A stretch of 64,000 nt of DNA from Batillaria attramentaria. Lineage: Eukaryota; Mollusca; Gastropoda; Batillariidae. Location of the stretch: positions 337,001 to 401,000 of the forward strand of contig JACVVK020000055.1 in the NCBI GenBank assembly GCA_018292915.2, written 5' to 3'. The first letter of the stretch is position 1. Every line of letters starts with the position of its first letter. The position numbers and the translations under genes were made by a program. Positions 44,757 through 57,785 of the stretch are shown here, piece by piece. The notes under the pieces are model-generated. The model saw nothing but the letters and a program-made list of their open reading frames with translations. It was not told where the DNA came from and made no database searches.

Positions 44757-47700
44757 GGGAGGTGCGCCATCTCATCTTCATCACTACATGGGATACCCAT
44801 GACACATCAAACTTCTGCTGGTTTTTTTTTTTTTTCTTTTTCTTTTATCTTTTTTTTTTTTTTTTTTAAATTAAGCATCATCTGTGTATGTTGTTTTCAG
44901 CAATTGTTTAGTATTACCATTCAGCTGTTTAGTAAAATGAGGCCGGGCAGCTTTCAGTTTTGTCGTATGTAGAATTGTAAGAACACAGGACAGACCAGTT
45001 GTTCACTGAATGACTAAAAGCAGCAGCTAAAAGATGAAACAGGCGATCATTAGTTCTATGTCTAGTCCTTGACTTCAAGCATTGGTTTTGTCCAATTGAA
45101 CTTTAAATATGCATTCTTGGTGACGTGTGTGTTTGTGTGTGTATGCGCGCAGTTGATATTCTGAATGAAATGACTGTAAATTTCGATATCCTATGTTTTC
45201 ACAACATCTATAGACCAAGGCTGTATCTGTATTAATTTAAAGCGTACTTTTAGTTTCTTATCACAAAGTGCGTGCATGTAAAATGTCACTGGTGAATTGT
45301 CAGACATTGCATTACAGCAGTACACACATGTAACTGTTTGATTTTATCACTGAATGTCTTCACTCTGAGTAAAACAACTGTTCGTCCGTATCTGTTATAT
45401 GTATCAGTTTTTCCAAATTCTTCTTTGTTGCATATTGATATGGTATATTCATTCTGTCAGAGATGCGCATTGTATATGTTGAAACATATGAACATTTTAT
45501 AGACAAAACCCAAATCTCTTGTATGTTTAAGTAGGTCGTGTTCATTGTGCAGGTTCCCATACACACATTGTTGCATGTGCCTTGTACTTGCTTCCTGCTG
45601 TTGATACCACACTAGTTTATCTTTCTACATGGTTGAATGTCTGTGTAATCATCACTCTCATCTCACATCCCCATCTTTAATTTCTTCCTTATCAGAAGCC
45701 ATAAAAAAAGGATCATTGGTGGGGGGAAAAGACGATTATGTATGAACTGTAAACGGGAGACTGGTGGCCTGGTGAAAGTTGTGTATTTACAGTGGCTGAA
45801 GTAAATGAAATAGTAATTTTTTTGTCAAGTTTATATTTACAGTGAGTTGGCAATGATCTTGGTGTTCGGTCTCTGCTTTTCTATCCATTCACCTCCGCAT
45901 GTCTCGTAAAATCACAGATCACTTGTGCAAGAAGCCTCCCGTCTTCATTGATGGTGGGTGTTTTTTGTTGTTGTTTTGGGGTGGTTGTTTTTTGTTGTGT
46001 GTCTTGAAAATTACATGGTGCATGTCGCATGATCATAGTGAATTGCTAACAGCAACATTCTGTGAGAGGAGCTGGAAATATGTTTTACATTCTATGTTCA
46101 TTGTTGTATTTGTTTGTTTAGGATGTGTCCGCGGTGAAAGGGTTTGTTTGCTGGAGATAATTGTGCTTTGGTTCTCAGTGTCTGAGTTGATATGAACATG
46201 TTGTTACGCAAGTTAAAGATTAAAAAACAAACAAACATGGAACTGCTTTCTTGCTTGTTATATGTGTGTGGGTGTGGAATATTGAAAGCATTACACTTCA
46301 GTCTTTTTGAGATACACATAGTCTTCTTTACTCAGACAAGAATCATAGTTGCACAAACTTTACAACTACATGTATCTGCAGACACATAGTACACACTAAA
46401 TTTATATATATATATATCTATATATAGAATAGGAACAAAGGCGTCGCTAAATCCGAAAACATGCGCTCAATCAGGTCAATTTGAAAGTAGGGGAAGTAAG
46501 TAAAGCTGAGAGCGCTCCCTAGATCTAGAAGATGTGTGCTTTGTATGCCAGTATGCCTTCTAAATCTACGGCAGGATATGTCATTTCTGAAAACGTGCAA
46601 AAAATTTTTTATACAGTATGTTTTTTCATAACACATCTTGAAGATTGTACATGTATGTAATGGGGTTCCTTCACTTGCAAAACATCCTTACTGCTAGCAC
46701 AAGGGAAAAATCTGTAAGACAACTTCATTGTGTATAGGAAACTGTACCTTTGCATATCATTGTTATTAGTGACCATACAGAAATGTGTAGCCAAATCTCA
46801 TGAGTTTGACATATGCTAAGTAATCTAACTTACACTGTCTTCGTGGTTCTCTGCTAGGCACAAATGGTGATCTTTAATGCAGAAACTGGAAGGAAATGCA
46901 AAACTGGCTTTTGGTAGTCTGTTTTATTATTCCGTATACTAGTCATACATTTAATTTACATCCTAGCTAATCCGTACAAATACATCCAAAGCTGGAAACA
47001 GAAGAGATTGCACAAAGATTCATTTCTTTGTACAGGTTCCTTATGAACACAATGGCTTTACAAGTACATGTAGACAGACACAATCACAACTGAAATCAAT
47101 TATGCAAAACACGAAATAAATCTGAAATGCTGAAGCAACTTGCATAATTATTAATAATGCTCAAAGGTAAATATTTCCGACATTAGATGCTGGCTGGGGG
47201 AGGCAAAGGGCAGGGTTAGAGAGAGACAAACAGAAACCTGAGCAAATAATGCAAATACTCCACGGGCGCGTAGGAAGATGCTGAGAGGAAGGGGGGCCTA
47301 CTAAGTCGGGTGAGCCATACGGCCGGGGTGGGGGGGGGGGGGGTCTGTGTGTGTGTGTGTGTGTGTGTTGACTGCCAAGGATTGTCTCCTGCGACAGCAG
47401 AGCAGGGGGGCCCCACCACTGGTGGGCCCCCTCTCCTCTTATCAAAAGCAAGGGGGGCCCAAAGATATTCGGGCCCCCCTTTCAAACATCGAACGGGGGC
47501 CTGGGCCCCCAGGGCCCCCGTGGTTCCTACGCCCCTGCTCCAGGGCAAGGCACCGTAAACTGGTGTGACAAGGAAAGAACACAATACTGGTTGACAGTAC
47601 TACAATCCTTAGTTCATTACAGGTTCATGTGTTAATGAAGAAGCATGTTGATGAGAGAACGGATGGCACAATCTGCAACCGTAGAAACCTCACATTCAGT

Positions 47701-49173
47701 TGTGCTCACTGCTGGTCTGTTTTGTGAAGTAGTTTGGAATGGTGTCCACCTGAGAACCTACAGGATTCTTGAGAACTATGATCAGGCACTTTGTATTGTA
47801 ATCCACTGTTATTAGTGTTAAAAGCATGAGATTCTGTTAAACTTAAAACATCTTACATGTACATGTATACATTCTTGTACATGAAACACATAATTATGGT
47901 TAGTAGTAAAATAAAAAAAAATAAAAAAAATAAAAAAGGGATTAAAAATGTGAGACAGATGAAATCATGATTTGTCATGCATCAAAAATGAACACGTTCA
48001 GTATTGCAAAACACAGTATTTGTATTTCATGAAGAATTGTTAGTAACAAATGAGTTCTGTTATGACAACAACCACCATACAGAGTTTGAACTTGTCACTT
48101 ATAAAAACACTGTAAAAGTACATAGATGATCCAGCATTTCTTCTTGAAATATGGCTGTGCATTTAAAACATAGCATAAAATCTATCGGAACACTACATTT
48201 TTGCACACATTCATGCACACATTCACGTTCACAGATGATGGCACTTTCTGATGCATGGGAATCCATAGGCACAACTGACAAAAAACATCACAATGTCAAC
48301 AAAACAAGTTTGTGTCTCAGAAGCCAGGTTAGGCAGAGGCTCAACAGTGAATTTGACTCAAAACCAACCCACGTGCAACTGCCTGAGAATGAGAATTTTC
48401 TGGAGGGTCGGTCAGAGAGTTGTGTCCCTGAAAGTTCTGCCACCTATGGGGGAGGTATTGTCGAGCAGATGCATGGAAGAGGCTTTCCACCAAATGGTCC
48501 CAGCAGTAATTTCATTTAATTGCAAGCGCCTGGCTCTGACTCTTTTCTCTTTCTCTACAAGAAAATTTCTCATTCACATTTAATTACAACAGCATCCACA
48601 TCTTCTTTGCTGCATATAGATCTAAGTATGTACTGCACAATGCATAGTTTCCCTGTTCACGTGTCCTGTCTTGGAGCGATCAGGTTGTCCTCAAATGATG
48701 GATGTGAACACCATGTGATCTTACAAAGAAAATTAAATCTTAGAAATTAACACTGAGAAAATTAAGTACCATAAGTACAGTAACATTACTGTGGTCCCTG
48801 CAAGAGTGTGCAAAAACAAACAGAAAAATATGAAAAGGAACTTTTCATGAAGGTTTAGATTTTTTAAAAAAAATTTCAGTCTATACAAACTTATCAAAAA
48901 CATTACATATTTCAAGCACCTAAGTTGAGCATTCCAGATGGCTTTGAAGTAAGGTAAAAGACTTTTACATTTCTGATAAAGGAAGATCAGTGGACAATCA
49001 CACATAAGGCCACACTCACACACACACACACAATCTCTCTCTCTCTTTCCCTTCCCCTCAATCGCACTGTGCTGCTTAAAATGGACAGACATGACTGGCA
49101 AATACATGTAAATATGCAATATTGATGACCAGCAAATACGAACATTACTCATGGTCTTTGGTACAACCAACAG
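44757..49173. other. Convergent 3' flanks of SEC11 and the ENTREP-like gene
   Basis: SEC11 ends at 44756 and the minus-strand gene at 49174, so this 4.4 kb should hold both 3' UTRs. It contains T-rich tracts (44821-44868), a TA-rich run near 46400, a G-rich inverted-repeat element at 47261-47537 and a CA/CT tract near 49016-49047. No coding exon is supported. Confidence 0.5.
47261..47537. mobile_element. Degenerate hAT-like MITE, G-rich
   Basis: The right end read inward is CAGGGGCGTAGGAACC. The left end is CACGGGCGCGTAGGAA. CAGGGGCGTAG-type ends are common in animal hAT elements. The interior is a series of GGGCCC-rich inverted repeats with a GT tract. No clear target duplication remains. 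Confidence 0.5.
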
Positions 49174-52100
49174 CTAAATTACCGTTTCCATGTATTCCGA
49201 GTCACTGTCATCTTCTGTGCCACTAGCCAGTCGCATGATCCCTTCATAAGGCATTCTGTTACTGTTGATGTCAAACTGCATCCCATCACCCCTATGTCCT
49301 GACCTTTGCCCATGGCCTGAAGGCAATTCAAAAACATCATCAAGATCCTCGTATGACTTGGCGAGAGTTGGTCGTGTTGGTGGTCCCATGTGCACATAGT
49401 GGGATTCTTGAGGGCTGACCGGAGGATGGTGCTTCCTGAACGGAAATGAATGGATACCAGGGTGATCTCCATGGTAATAACCCCCAAGACCTTGGTAGGA
49501 GTGACCTTGAAAGCCCGGGTAACCTTGGTTCCCAGTAGGTCTGGAGCTGACATGGTTACCTTGGTGTCCTTGACCTGAATACAGACACTGATTGCTGCCT
49601 CTTGGAGACTGTCCCATCCGAGGTTTCATACCTGCACCTTTCTTTTTCTTGATCTGTTTGTACAGTTCATTGTCCACATCATCTGTTGCACGAGAAGAAC
49701 TGCTCGTCAATGAGCAAAGTGAACTCTGCCGAGATGCTGACAGGCACTCGTAGGACGGTGGAGGAGAATATGGTGGGAGAGGTTTAGTTTTTTTCCGGGA
49801 CTTCTGACGTGGAGCAGGGTCAAGGTCATCCAAGTCAGTGTCACAGGGGGCACTGTATGAAGGTGACTGTGGCTGCCTGGACACTTTGTGAAAAGCCGAC
49901 TTATGGGCCTCACTGCCAGGTATAGTGTAACCTGCATTCCTCATAGGGGGCGCAACGGGCAGAGGACGACCTTTCTTCTTTGGAAGTGCATATATGTCCA
50001 ACCTTGAGTCATCGCGGGAACTGGCAGGTGCATCGCAGGTGAGAGTGACAGATCCAAACGTTGGGACGGAAGCCATGAGATGTGGAGAGTAACTCTGCAT
50101 GGGACTTTGTGGGAGATGTGACCTTTGGTCAGGGTTGCTGGTCACAGCTTTCGAGTCTATGCCTGCCTGGTACTCTGAAAATGTGCTGTCATCACAAGGA
50201 ACACTTGACTCCACACCTTCAACTGCATTAATGTAACTCTTAGGTCGAGCTGGGTGCTCGATTTCAGTGCGGCCACTCAGAAGTGCTGGATTACTGGACT
50301 TGTGCTTTGTGCGTCGTTTCCGAGAATTGTGCATCAAAGCTGTCATGCTTGCAGTAGCTTGGTTTTCATACAGCGGGTCTCTCTGACCTGAACCTTGGTT
50401 CTCATACACAGGGTCGCTATGTGTTGAGCTGAGGAGGGCCGACTCTCCAGATGAGGACATATCGTCCACGTTTTCATAGCTGCTGGCTCTGGCTGGCACC
50501 TTTGTCCTTCCCTGAGCCAAGAAATCTGCAGCTATGGCTCTCCCATTCCTAGCTTCTGCACGTCTGATAGATGCGGTCTTTGGACTGGCGATGTCTCGCT
50601 CAGCAGGTGTCAATGTGCGCTGAGCACTGGATGAAGAGGGACCAAGACTGGCACCTAGCGAGGATGCTGCTCCTCTAGAGGCTGCAGCAACACAACTGTC
50701 AACATTTTCATAGTCAATGGGAGACACCAGAGCATGAGCTCCAGCATTTTCATACACAGCGGGTGGCTGTAGGCTTTGTGCAGCAGAGTGGTTGTAGGTT
50801 TGGTATGGCTGCGGGGTGTGTGACCGCACCATTTTCACTGGTCTGGTGTCCACATCGGAGTAGTTGCCAGCACTGCTCGCCCTCTCTTGGCGAGGTGTTG
50901 GTGTAATGGCACGTCTGCGGTGAGGGTCCAGTTTTCGCTGTGGGTTCACCTGTCCTGCCTGCTGCTTTTCTGCTTCCGTCTCCTGCAAATACCGCATCTG
51001 CAGGCTGAGTATCAACATCAGCTGCTGGGTGTCAAGGTTAGCCAAGGTCACAGCCCGGCGTGTGCGGCGTCTGTGCTCCTTCAAACGACCTTGACCTTCA
51101 CCCTGTCGACGACCTTCGCCACGCCCCAAGGTTGAGCTGTTGTAAGCCGTGTTTGACTCTGTGCTATCAAAGCTCTGGTTCGGACGTCTCGGCTGACTGA
51201 AGCTGTGACTGCGCCGCATGCGACAAGCTTCGTTGTAATCAACCGGTATGTCCGAAGGGCTGTAGATGAAGTCTGAAGAATGATTTTCTCTGTCAGTTGT
51301 GGATGACTGGGCTGTTTGCTGGATCATGCCCTGCTGTTCTGTGTCATTGTGAGTACTGCGAGGTGTTGAGGAGTTGCTGACAGTGAAGATCTCCTCATAC
51401 GATTCATCCTGCAAAACAGACAATGAGAAATGATTCCACTATAACCCCAAATCTATAATAAGTACAGGATTTCTTCTCTGCATACATAACACTTCTGGGC
51501 TGCAATGTTTGTTGTCCTTAAAAGTCTGCAATATGAACAAAAAGCCACAAAGTGTCTTTTGAAATCCTATGTTACAGTTACATACTCTCCAGCATCTCTG
51601 AAACCCCTATCAAGGCCGAGTGGAGCCTAAGTTCACCTTACAATGCGCTCAGACACTGACAGAGAAAGACCACAGACATTATTCCGGTTGAGGATTACCT
51701 CCAGATGGCGCTTGCGAATTCGCTCAGTGCGGTATGCCAGCAGCGCTAGCACAGTGACCATAACAGACGTGATAAAAATGACCGTGTACACTCCACACAT
51801 GGCGTACAACATCTGCAGCAGGTCTGACTGGATGATGCCGCAGCTTGTCACGTTGATGTACACATAAGTTGTCAGAGCTGCAAAGGCAAAAAAAATGAAA
51901 AGACTTTATTTGCCGGAGGGCGAACAAAGTTCTCAGTTTTCAGCGCAAGTCTTAGCTGAGACTAAAATTGCAAGCATGACTGTCCACCAGTTAGACCACA
52001 GTTTTGCAGAATTACAAGTTACAACATAACAGAAAAGTGGGTGGGGCTAGACAGAGTGGGAAGGGTAGGCATTCAAGGAATACAAAGAGCCACGGGGGCA

Positions 52101-54291
52101 GTTGGTGGTCTAGTGGTTAAGAGACCTGTCACCAATGCGAGAGGTCAGGGGTTCGAGTCCCACTCGGGGCAAAGAATTTTTCCTTCTCGTATGTGGCACC
52201 GTTCATTCGGGCCGATCGTCGGGGGTTCTCTCCGGGCACTCCGGCTTCCTCCCCCTCTGCTTTGGAAATGTTCAGCCCACCAAATTTAAAAAATAAATGC
52301 AATTCTAAATTTCGAAATTTAAATAGCTGAGCTGACCCTTCGCACCACGTGATCGTAATGTGTTTACGCCCAGTGTGTGAGAGAATGCGTGTGATTCACG
52401 TGAGCGTGCGTGTTGGGTTTAGTTCGCGGCGCTTTGAGCCGATTCATGAAATTGGGTAAAGCGCCTATACAATACTTATTATTATTATTATTATTACACA
52501 ACAGCACACACACACACGCACACACATACACACACAAACTCCTCACTTCTCTAGATAAACCAGAGCATTCATTCTAAGTGGTATCTTAGGCAATTCTGTG
52601 TTGAAACACTGGAACAACTATGTGTACCATCACTCTAAGACCACGTGTATCCATGCAGGTAGTACCAGAAGTACCTTTCTCAGAGTACTGTACAGAGAGC
52701 TGCTGGCGGTTGTAGGGTGACAGGCAGTGACACTCATTGCCTGGTTGGTACATGGAGCAGGTCACGAAATGCAGCATGGGACGGATAATGTGGGTGCCCA
52801 TCAGTACCGCAGTCCCTCCACACAATAAGCCCACGCCTACACTGACCACTGACGTCACAAACACCTGCAAGAACAAAATGATCACAACTGTACATAGAAA
52901 GTTCCACTAGCAAAGCTTGCAAAGCAAATACACTACGAGAGACATCCATTGAGAGAGCAAACCTAACAATCCACAATGGCCTTCATTTTGCTGCCTGCAT
53001 AATGAACAACATCCTTCATGTTACGAGAAACAATGTCTCAATATGGTCTGAAATGCACAGATTGTGATTCCGAACAGGTCACTGTTGTGCCTGTGTCTTT
53101 GCTGCACTCATTTACGTTTTTGTTTACTCCACTCTCCTATTCTCCATTTTTCCTTTTTCGGCCCAAAAACTTGGAACATGCTGCCATTACATGTATCTTC
53201 AAGATCAATAAAATCGGAAAGTTCATTCAAAAGCAGTCTAAAAACTTACCTATTTAAAGCATATTTGTCATGGAAAAAAATTTCAGACAAGATCTCTTTG
53301 GGTTTCACGATCCTGCCTGTCGATCTTTCAGTTTTGTCATTCTGGGGTATCCCTTGCTATTGCTTAATGTCTCATTTCTTTTTCTGTTTTTTTTTTTTTT
53401 TTTTTGGGTTGTTGTCTATTTAACTCTTTGACGACGAAGCACAATTTCTAACACGCGATTTCCTATAGGAAATCGCGTGTTAGAAATTGTGCTTCGTCGT
53501 CAAAGAGTTAATTTTCGTTAGCGCTTAGAGCATGTACTTTTATATGAATATGCGCTTTATAAATAAAATTATTATTTTATTATTATCATTATTCTCGGAA
53601 CATATACCCATAGGGAAGAAACAAAGCCCTCACAAAAATACTACATGTGGCCACCGTATACTCAGTCAAACCACCTATTCACCCTTATATTCAGATCAGT
53701 CGCAACTACCTCTGTGTTCATGCATCTGTTTTCCGTTTGAAACACTTTTGACGAGCAATTCAGAAATGAGCATCGTATTCTCAAACAGTGAAGAAAATGC
53801 CCAAAATTTACAAATACTGTGGATGAGTCTTGATATTTCAAATATTACACACTGTCTTGGGAGAACAGTACACTCGGTGAAACAGCTCAACTGAGCAGCT
53901 GTTTGCTTATGACAGCAATGTGCAGATCATCTACAAAGGAAAAAAGTCATAAGCAAAATGATGGAAAACCATGACTCTCCTATGAACTGGTAAAGTAGGA
54001 CCACGCCATGCATTCTCTGGTTAAATCTGTTAATGTGTACGTGATCTACAAAGTGTCATCTGCTCGGAACTCCAAACGGGAGATCACAGCAACATTGTTT
54101 CACTTTTCTGTGAATCTTATCATGTTCAAGATTATAGATGTTAGAACTATAAATTTCTCATGATCAAATGTTTGTCCAGAAAAGATTCTGTCACTAGTGT
54201 CAGAGTAAAATTAAATATTTCTGCAAAGTCTTACCAAAATATGCAGTCGCTTCCAGAACAGCAAAAGCACGAGCAGACCTGACAAGAGAAC
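49174..54291 (-). CDS. ENTREP/FAM189-like multi-pass membrane adaptor, 5'-partial
   Basis: Four exons in one frame, 54291-54235, 52864-52675, 51877-51642 and 51408-49174, give 905 residues and a stop. The start begins VLLSGLLVLLLFWKRLHIL, which strongly recalls the VLLSGL...WKR segment of vertebrate FAM189 proteins. It continues with a second helix, an extracellular loop with Cys pairs (CHCLSPYN, VTSCGI), and a last helix (YTVIFITSVMVTVLALLAY). The 744-residue cytoplasmic exon has PLPPYSPPPSYECL, with overlapping PPxY-type motifs, five Tyr-Glu-Asn motifs and a C-terminal ETVI. In vertebrates ENTREP proteins bind WW domains of ITCH-type ubiquitin ligases and steer receptor endocytosis. The Tyr-Glu-Asn motifs would suit GRB2-like SH2 domains and ETVI a class I PDZ domain (inference). 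The upstream exon(s) with the first helix and start codon were not found between 54292 and 64000. Confidence 0.65.
52094..52496 (+). mobile_element. SINE family A, copy 4
   Basis: Nearly identical to copy 2, with intact A-box (GGTCTAGTGGTTAAGAGA) and B-box (GGTTCGAGTCC) regions and an (ATT)n tail. It is probably the youngest copy here and lies in an ENTREP-like intron. Confidence 0.85.
53060..53590 (+). mobile_element. 3' end of a non-LTR retrotransposon, 5'-truncated
   Basis: Frame 53064-53423 contains FFGPKTWNMLPLHV followed by SSFKSSLKTYLFKAYL, the typical C-terminus of LINE ORF2 proteins of the CR1/L2/RTE type. After it come a 3' UTR with a T-rich tract and a tail GCGCTTTATAAATAAAATTATTATT. 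The reverse transcriptase core is absent, so the copy is dead. It lies in the intron between ENTREP-like exons 54291-54235 and 52864-52675. Confidence 0.7.
53420..53511. mobile_element. Perfect 92-bp palindrome bounded by TTAA
   Basis: Each half begins TTAACTCTTTGACGACGAAG and the two halves meet at TCCTATAGGA with no spacer or mismatch. TTAA at both ends and a TTAACYCTTTG start are typical of piggyBac-type ends, so it reads as a minimal palindromic MITE. It interrupts the 3' region of a LINE fragment. Confidence 0.75.
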
Positions 54292-56031
54292 CTGAAAAAA
54301 AAAAAAAAAAAAAATTGAACACATTATCAGTCAACATTGCTATACAGTACTTGCAGGCAACGTACAGAGTTTTGAGTTTTGAGCAAGCAACAAAGACTAA
54401 TTCGCGGCTGATGTGCCTGCACTACTTGAAAAAAAAAGAAGAAAAAAAGTAACATTGAACAGATGCTGCAAACTGGTCTACAGGGCAGCGTAAGCTTCAG
54501 ACATACAGGCGACACTCCACCTTCATGGTAATTTATTGAACTCCCAATTACAAAAAAAATGTGTAACAAACAAATATCAAGTATACACACGTAAACCAAA
54601 CATATTATACTAATAGCAAATACTAAGTGCATGTAACGAAATATTGAAACTTATCATTTCCTACACACATACACAAGTGCGCAGCATATTGCAGGCTATG
54701 GAGGACTGGAGACTACAGTAGTGAAAATGAAACATCATAAAGTTTATAACTGTCCTCTTTTAACTTCTGACACATGTGTCAACCTACAAGTATTACTAAA
54801 CAAGGTGGAAGTAAAATATGGGTTGGACAGGAGGCTGTGGTGGCCTGGATTAGGGTGGGAGGGCTATGAAAGTTATTTATAGTCAAACAGAAGATAAATT
54901 AATGTTTTGCATAGCATAGCGGAACCTGCATGTGCAGACTTTGGCCTCTGGTATTTCCCCAAAGCCCCATGCTCAGTATTGATGTTATCCTGTTTGCTGT
55001 ACGAGTGGATACTTGGTCAACGGTTCATGCACATAATGTCCACCCTTCCGTCACTGGCTGATACGGATCACTGACACACGCTCTCTCTCTCTCTCCTCTC
55101 TCTCTGGCAGTAAGAATGGCCACTCTAACTCAGTTTAAGTAAGCGTTGGGGGTTGGGGGGGGGGTATTGCTGAGAGGTTTTTATTTATTTATTTTTAACC
55201 GAAGCAGCTGAAACCTAAAGAACAAAAAAATGGTGAACCCAAAAAGCGTCCTGGCCTTGTCAACATGCGACTTCATGCACACGATGACAGTCTTCAAGAC
55301 CATCGCTGAGACCAGCTTTAAACCTGCATGAATTTAAATACGTTCAGGTGGTCGTTTGGCGGGCTGGCAGGCCGCAGCTGTCCCTGTGGCGCATAATTGT
55401 GGTAATTTATATCTCGGTGGGGTCATCTCTCTAAATCCCAGTTACCTCGGTAACCAACAGGGGAAAGCAGTTATTGTGGTGCCCGCCCCCGTTAACTGGG
55501 TGGCTGCATGCCTCACAGTCCTACCCGACTCCAAGTCTGCCCTACGTTTACCCCCAAGCAGCCTTTTGTTGACGGGTGAAAGGGGTGGGGGCCAAAAGTT
55601 CGCCACCAATAGCCCGTGTGTCAGCTACAGGGAGACAGGTCCCAGCACTCAAACAGGTGCTACACACCGGCGGGACTAGAATTTCTGTCAACTGAAGGCA
55701 CGGCGATTATGAAAGGGCTCTAACTGTGAAGACGCCAATTGCCGCCACAATGGAACAGTGAATTTGATGTCTCGCCCGAGCTGGGGACGCTAGCTACACG
55801 AGGGTTTGCAAAGTACCATATAATGGGGTCGTGTAGGTTTGTGCCAGCTTTTGCTATGTAGTGAGCAATGAGAAGGAAGAGAGTGAAGGAGAGAATTCGC
55901 GTTATTCCTGTTCATCAGAGTTTGTTTTCCATTTTGAAAACTGGATCGCTTCGTTACAAATCAGTCAAATGTATTGTGTGTGCGTGCTGTTAAGAGACTT
56001 AAACAGCAGTGGGTCATCAACTTAGTAGTAC

Positions 56032-56390
56032 GAGGCGGTCGGTGGTCTAGTGGTAAACAGTTTCCGTCACCAGGTTCCAGTCCTACTCGGGGCAAAGAAT
56101 GTTTCCTTCTCGTACGTGGCACCGTTCATTTGGGCCAATCGTCGGGTGTTCTCTCCGGGTACTCCGGCTTCCTCTCCCCCTTCTTTGGAAATGTTCAGCC
56201 CACACATTAAAAAAATAAAAGCATTTCCAAATTCCAGGCTGACTCTTCGTACTGTAATGTATTCATGTGAAGTGTGTGAGAGAATGCGTGTAATTCACAT
56301 GAGCGTGCTTGTTGGGTTCAAATCGCGGTGCTTTGAGCCAATTCAAGAAATTGGGCAAAGAGCATACACAGTTATTATTATTATTATTAT
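56032..56390 (+). mobile_element. SINE family A, copy 5
   Basis: Head GGCGGTCGGTGGTCTAGTGG, body and GGGCAAAGAGCATACACA tail with (ATT)n. Small deletions affect the tRNA-like part. Confidence 0.8.
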
Positions 56391-57713
56391 TAATAGCAGA
56401 GACAAACACTGATATGGTGGTGGAACCTATTAATTCATGTCTATGCTTCGTTTTATCGTACAATATTCATGATATTGGTGCATTTACATGATCTTCACGG
56501 TCATTACTCTCCTCCTTACTGATGCTCGCGGCTAAATCGTAAACACAACTCACTTTTAAAAAAAAGAAAAAAAGTACAGGTTATTGCTGAAGTTGATCAG
56601 TTAAAAAAAAAGTTTTTAAAAATAGTCCTGAACTGTCCACTGTATTCACATCTCCATACAGCTCAGTCTAGTCCAACGCGTCAAGACCGAAACACGATCT
56701 TTAACTTTGAGAAGTTCTGACACCCAGCAGGGGACATAAACGGCCGCCAAGAACGACAACAGACACCTTCCATTGTAATGAGCACACACCACCACACGGA
56801 CAGGGGGACAACTTGGCTCGCTAAATAGAAGGCAGAAAACTTCAAAGGAAAAACTTGGTGAAAGCCCATTGGTCTTTGCTAGCTCAGTTAGTCCGTCTGG
56901 ACCACACAAACAGGACCTCATTACAGGCTGTGCACAGCTGGCCGCGGTGGCTTTAGGGTCGAGTTTTTGTCACACTAAATGAGGCAGGATAAAAGTTTAA
57001 CACTGACCATTGCAGTCAGTGAAAGCCGGCAGTATGCGTAAGTTTTTGTAACTACGAAGATGTACGGCGCGCGTTTGTTAGGGTTGTGTGTTTAAACGGT
57101 GTGTGTACGTGCTTCACGGACCACGAGACCAGTGGTCAGCCAGACTGCAATCCCTGGAAGGACCGTATCAGTGCCTAGGGCGGTGACACTACGAACACCG
57201 GCTAAACAGAATTCGACTAAATTTGGCAAGAGCCTCGGAAACTCCTTCCGTTATCAAACATACGATTTTAATCACAACTGATTAAAATGTTGGCCTGCTA
57301 TGCGCCATTTCCATCACTGAGTCTTGTCCACTTGTGTCGCAATAATTTCTACTTTAACAAAGAAAATGCTCAGTTTTCATTCCAGTTTCCTCTGACGTGT
57401 TCGCCAAGCAAGAATCTTCAGGCAAGACTACCGCTAATAGCCTGGAACGGCTGAAGGCTGTACGCGAAACACGTTCTACACACATCCTCCCCCCTCCCCC
57501 CCCCAAAAAAAAAAAGAAAAAAGTTTCGTGTTTCTCACGTGCGCGTAGCAAAACTCCAGCTGTGTGCACGCCCATCTGTTCTGTCACTAAAACTCATCAT
57601 CCATTTCTTCCTCAACATAATTCCTCTCTAACTTTCTTCCATCAGCATAAAGAGATACCGTTTCCTTGGTGCACGTTTACTGAATTTATGTTCTTCAGCA
57701 GCTGTTGCCAGCC

Positions 57714-57783
<70 letters not shown>
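57714..57783 (+). repeat. (CA)n microsatellite
   Basis: About 35 uninterrupted CA units. Confidence 0.98.

Positions 57784-57785
<2 letters not shown>

Noticed and set aside
57003..57070. A possible first exon of the ENTREP-like gene ending ATG|GTCAGTG
   Set aside because: The frame joins 54291 but has a stop upstream, no earlier ATG and a poor acceptor, and it does not resemble the expected Cys-Pro-aromatic-Trp region before VLLSGL.
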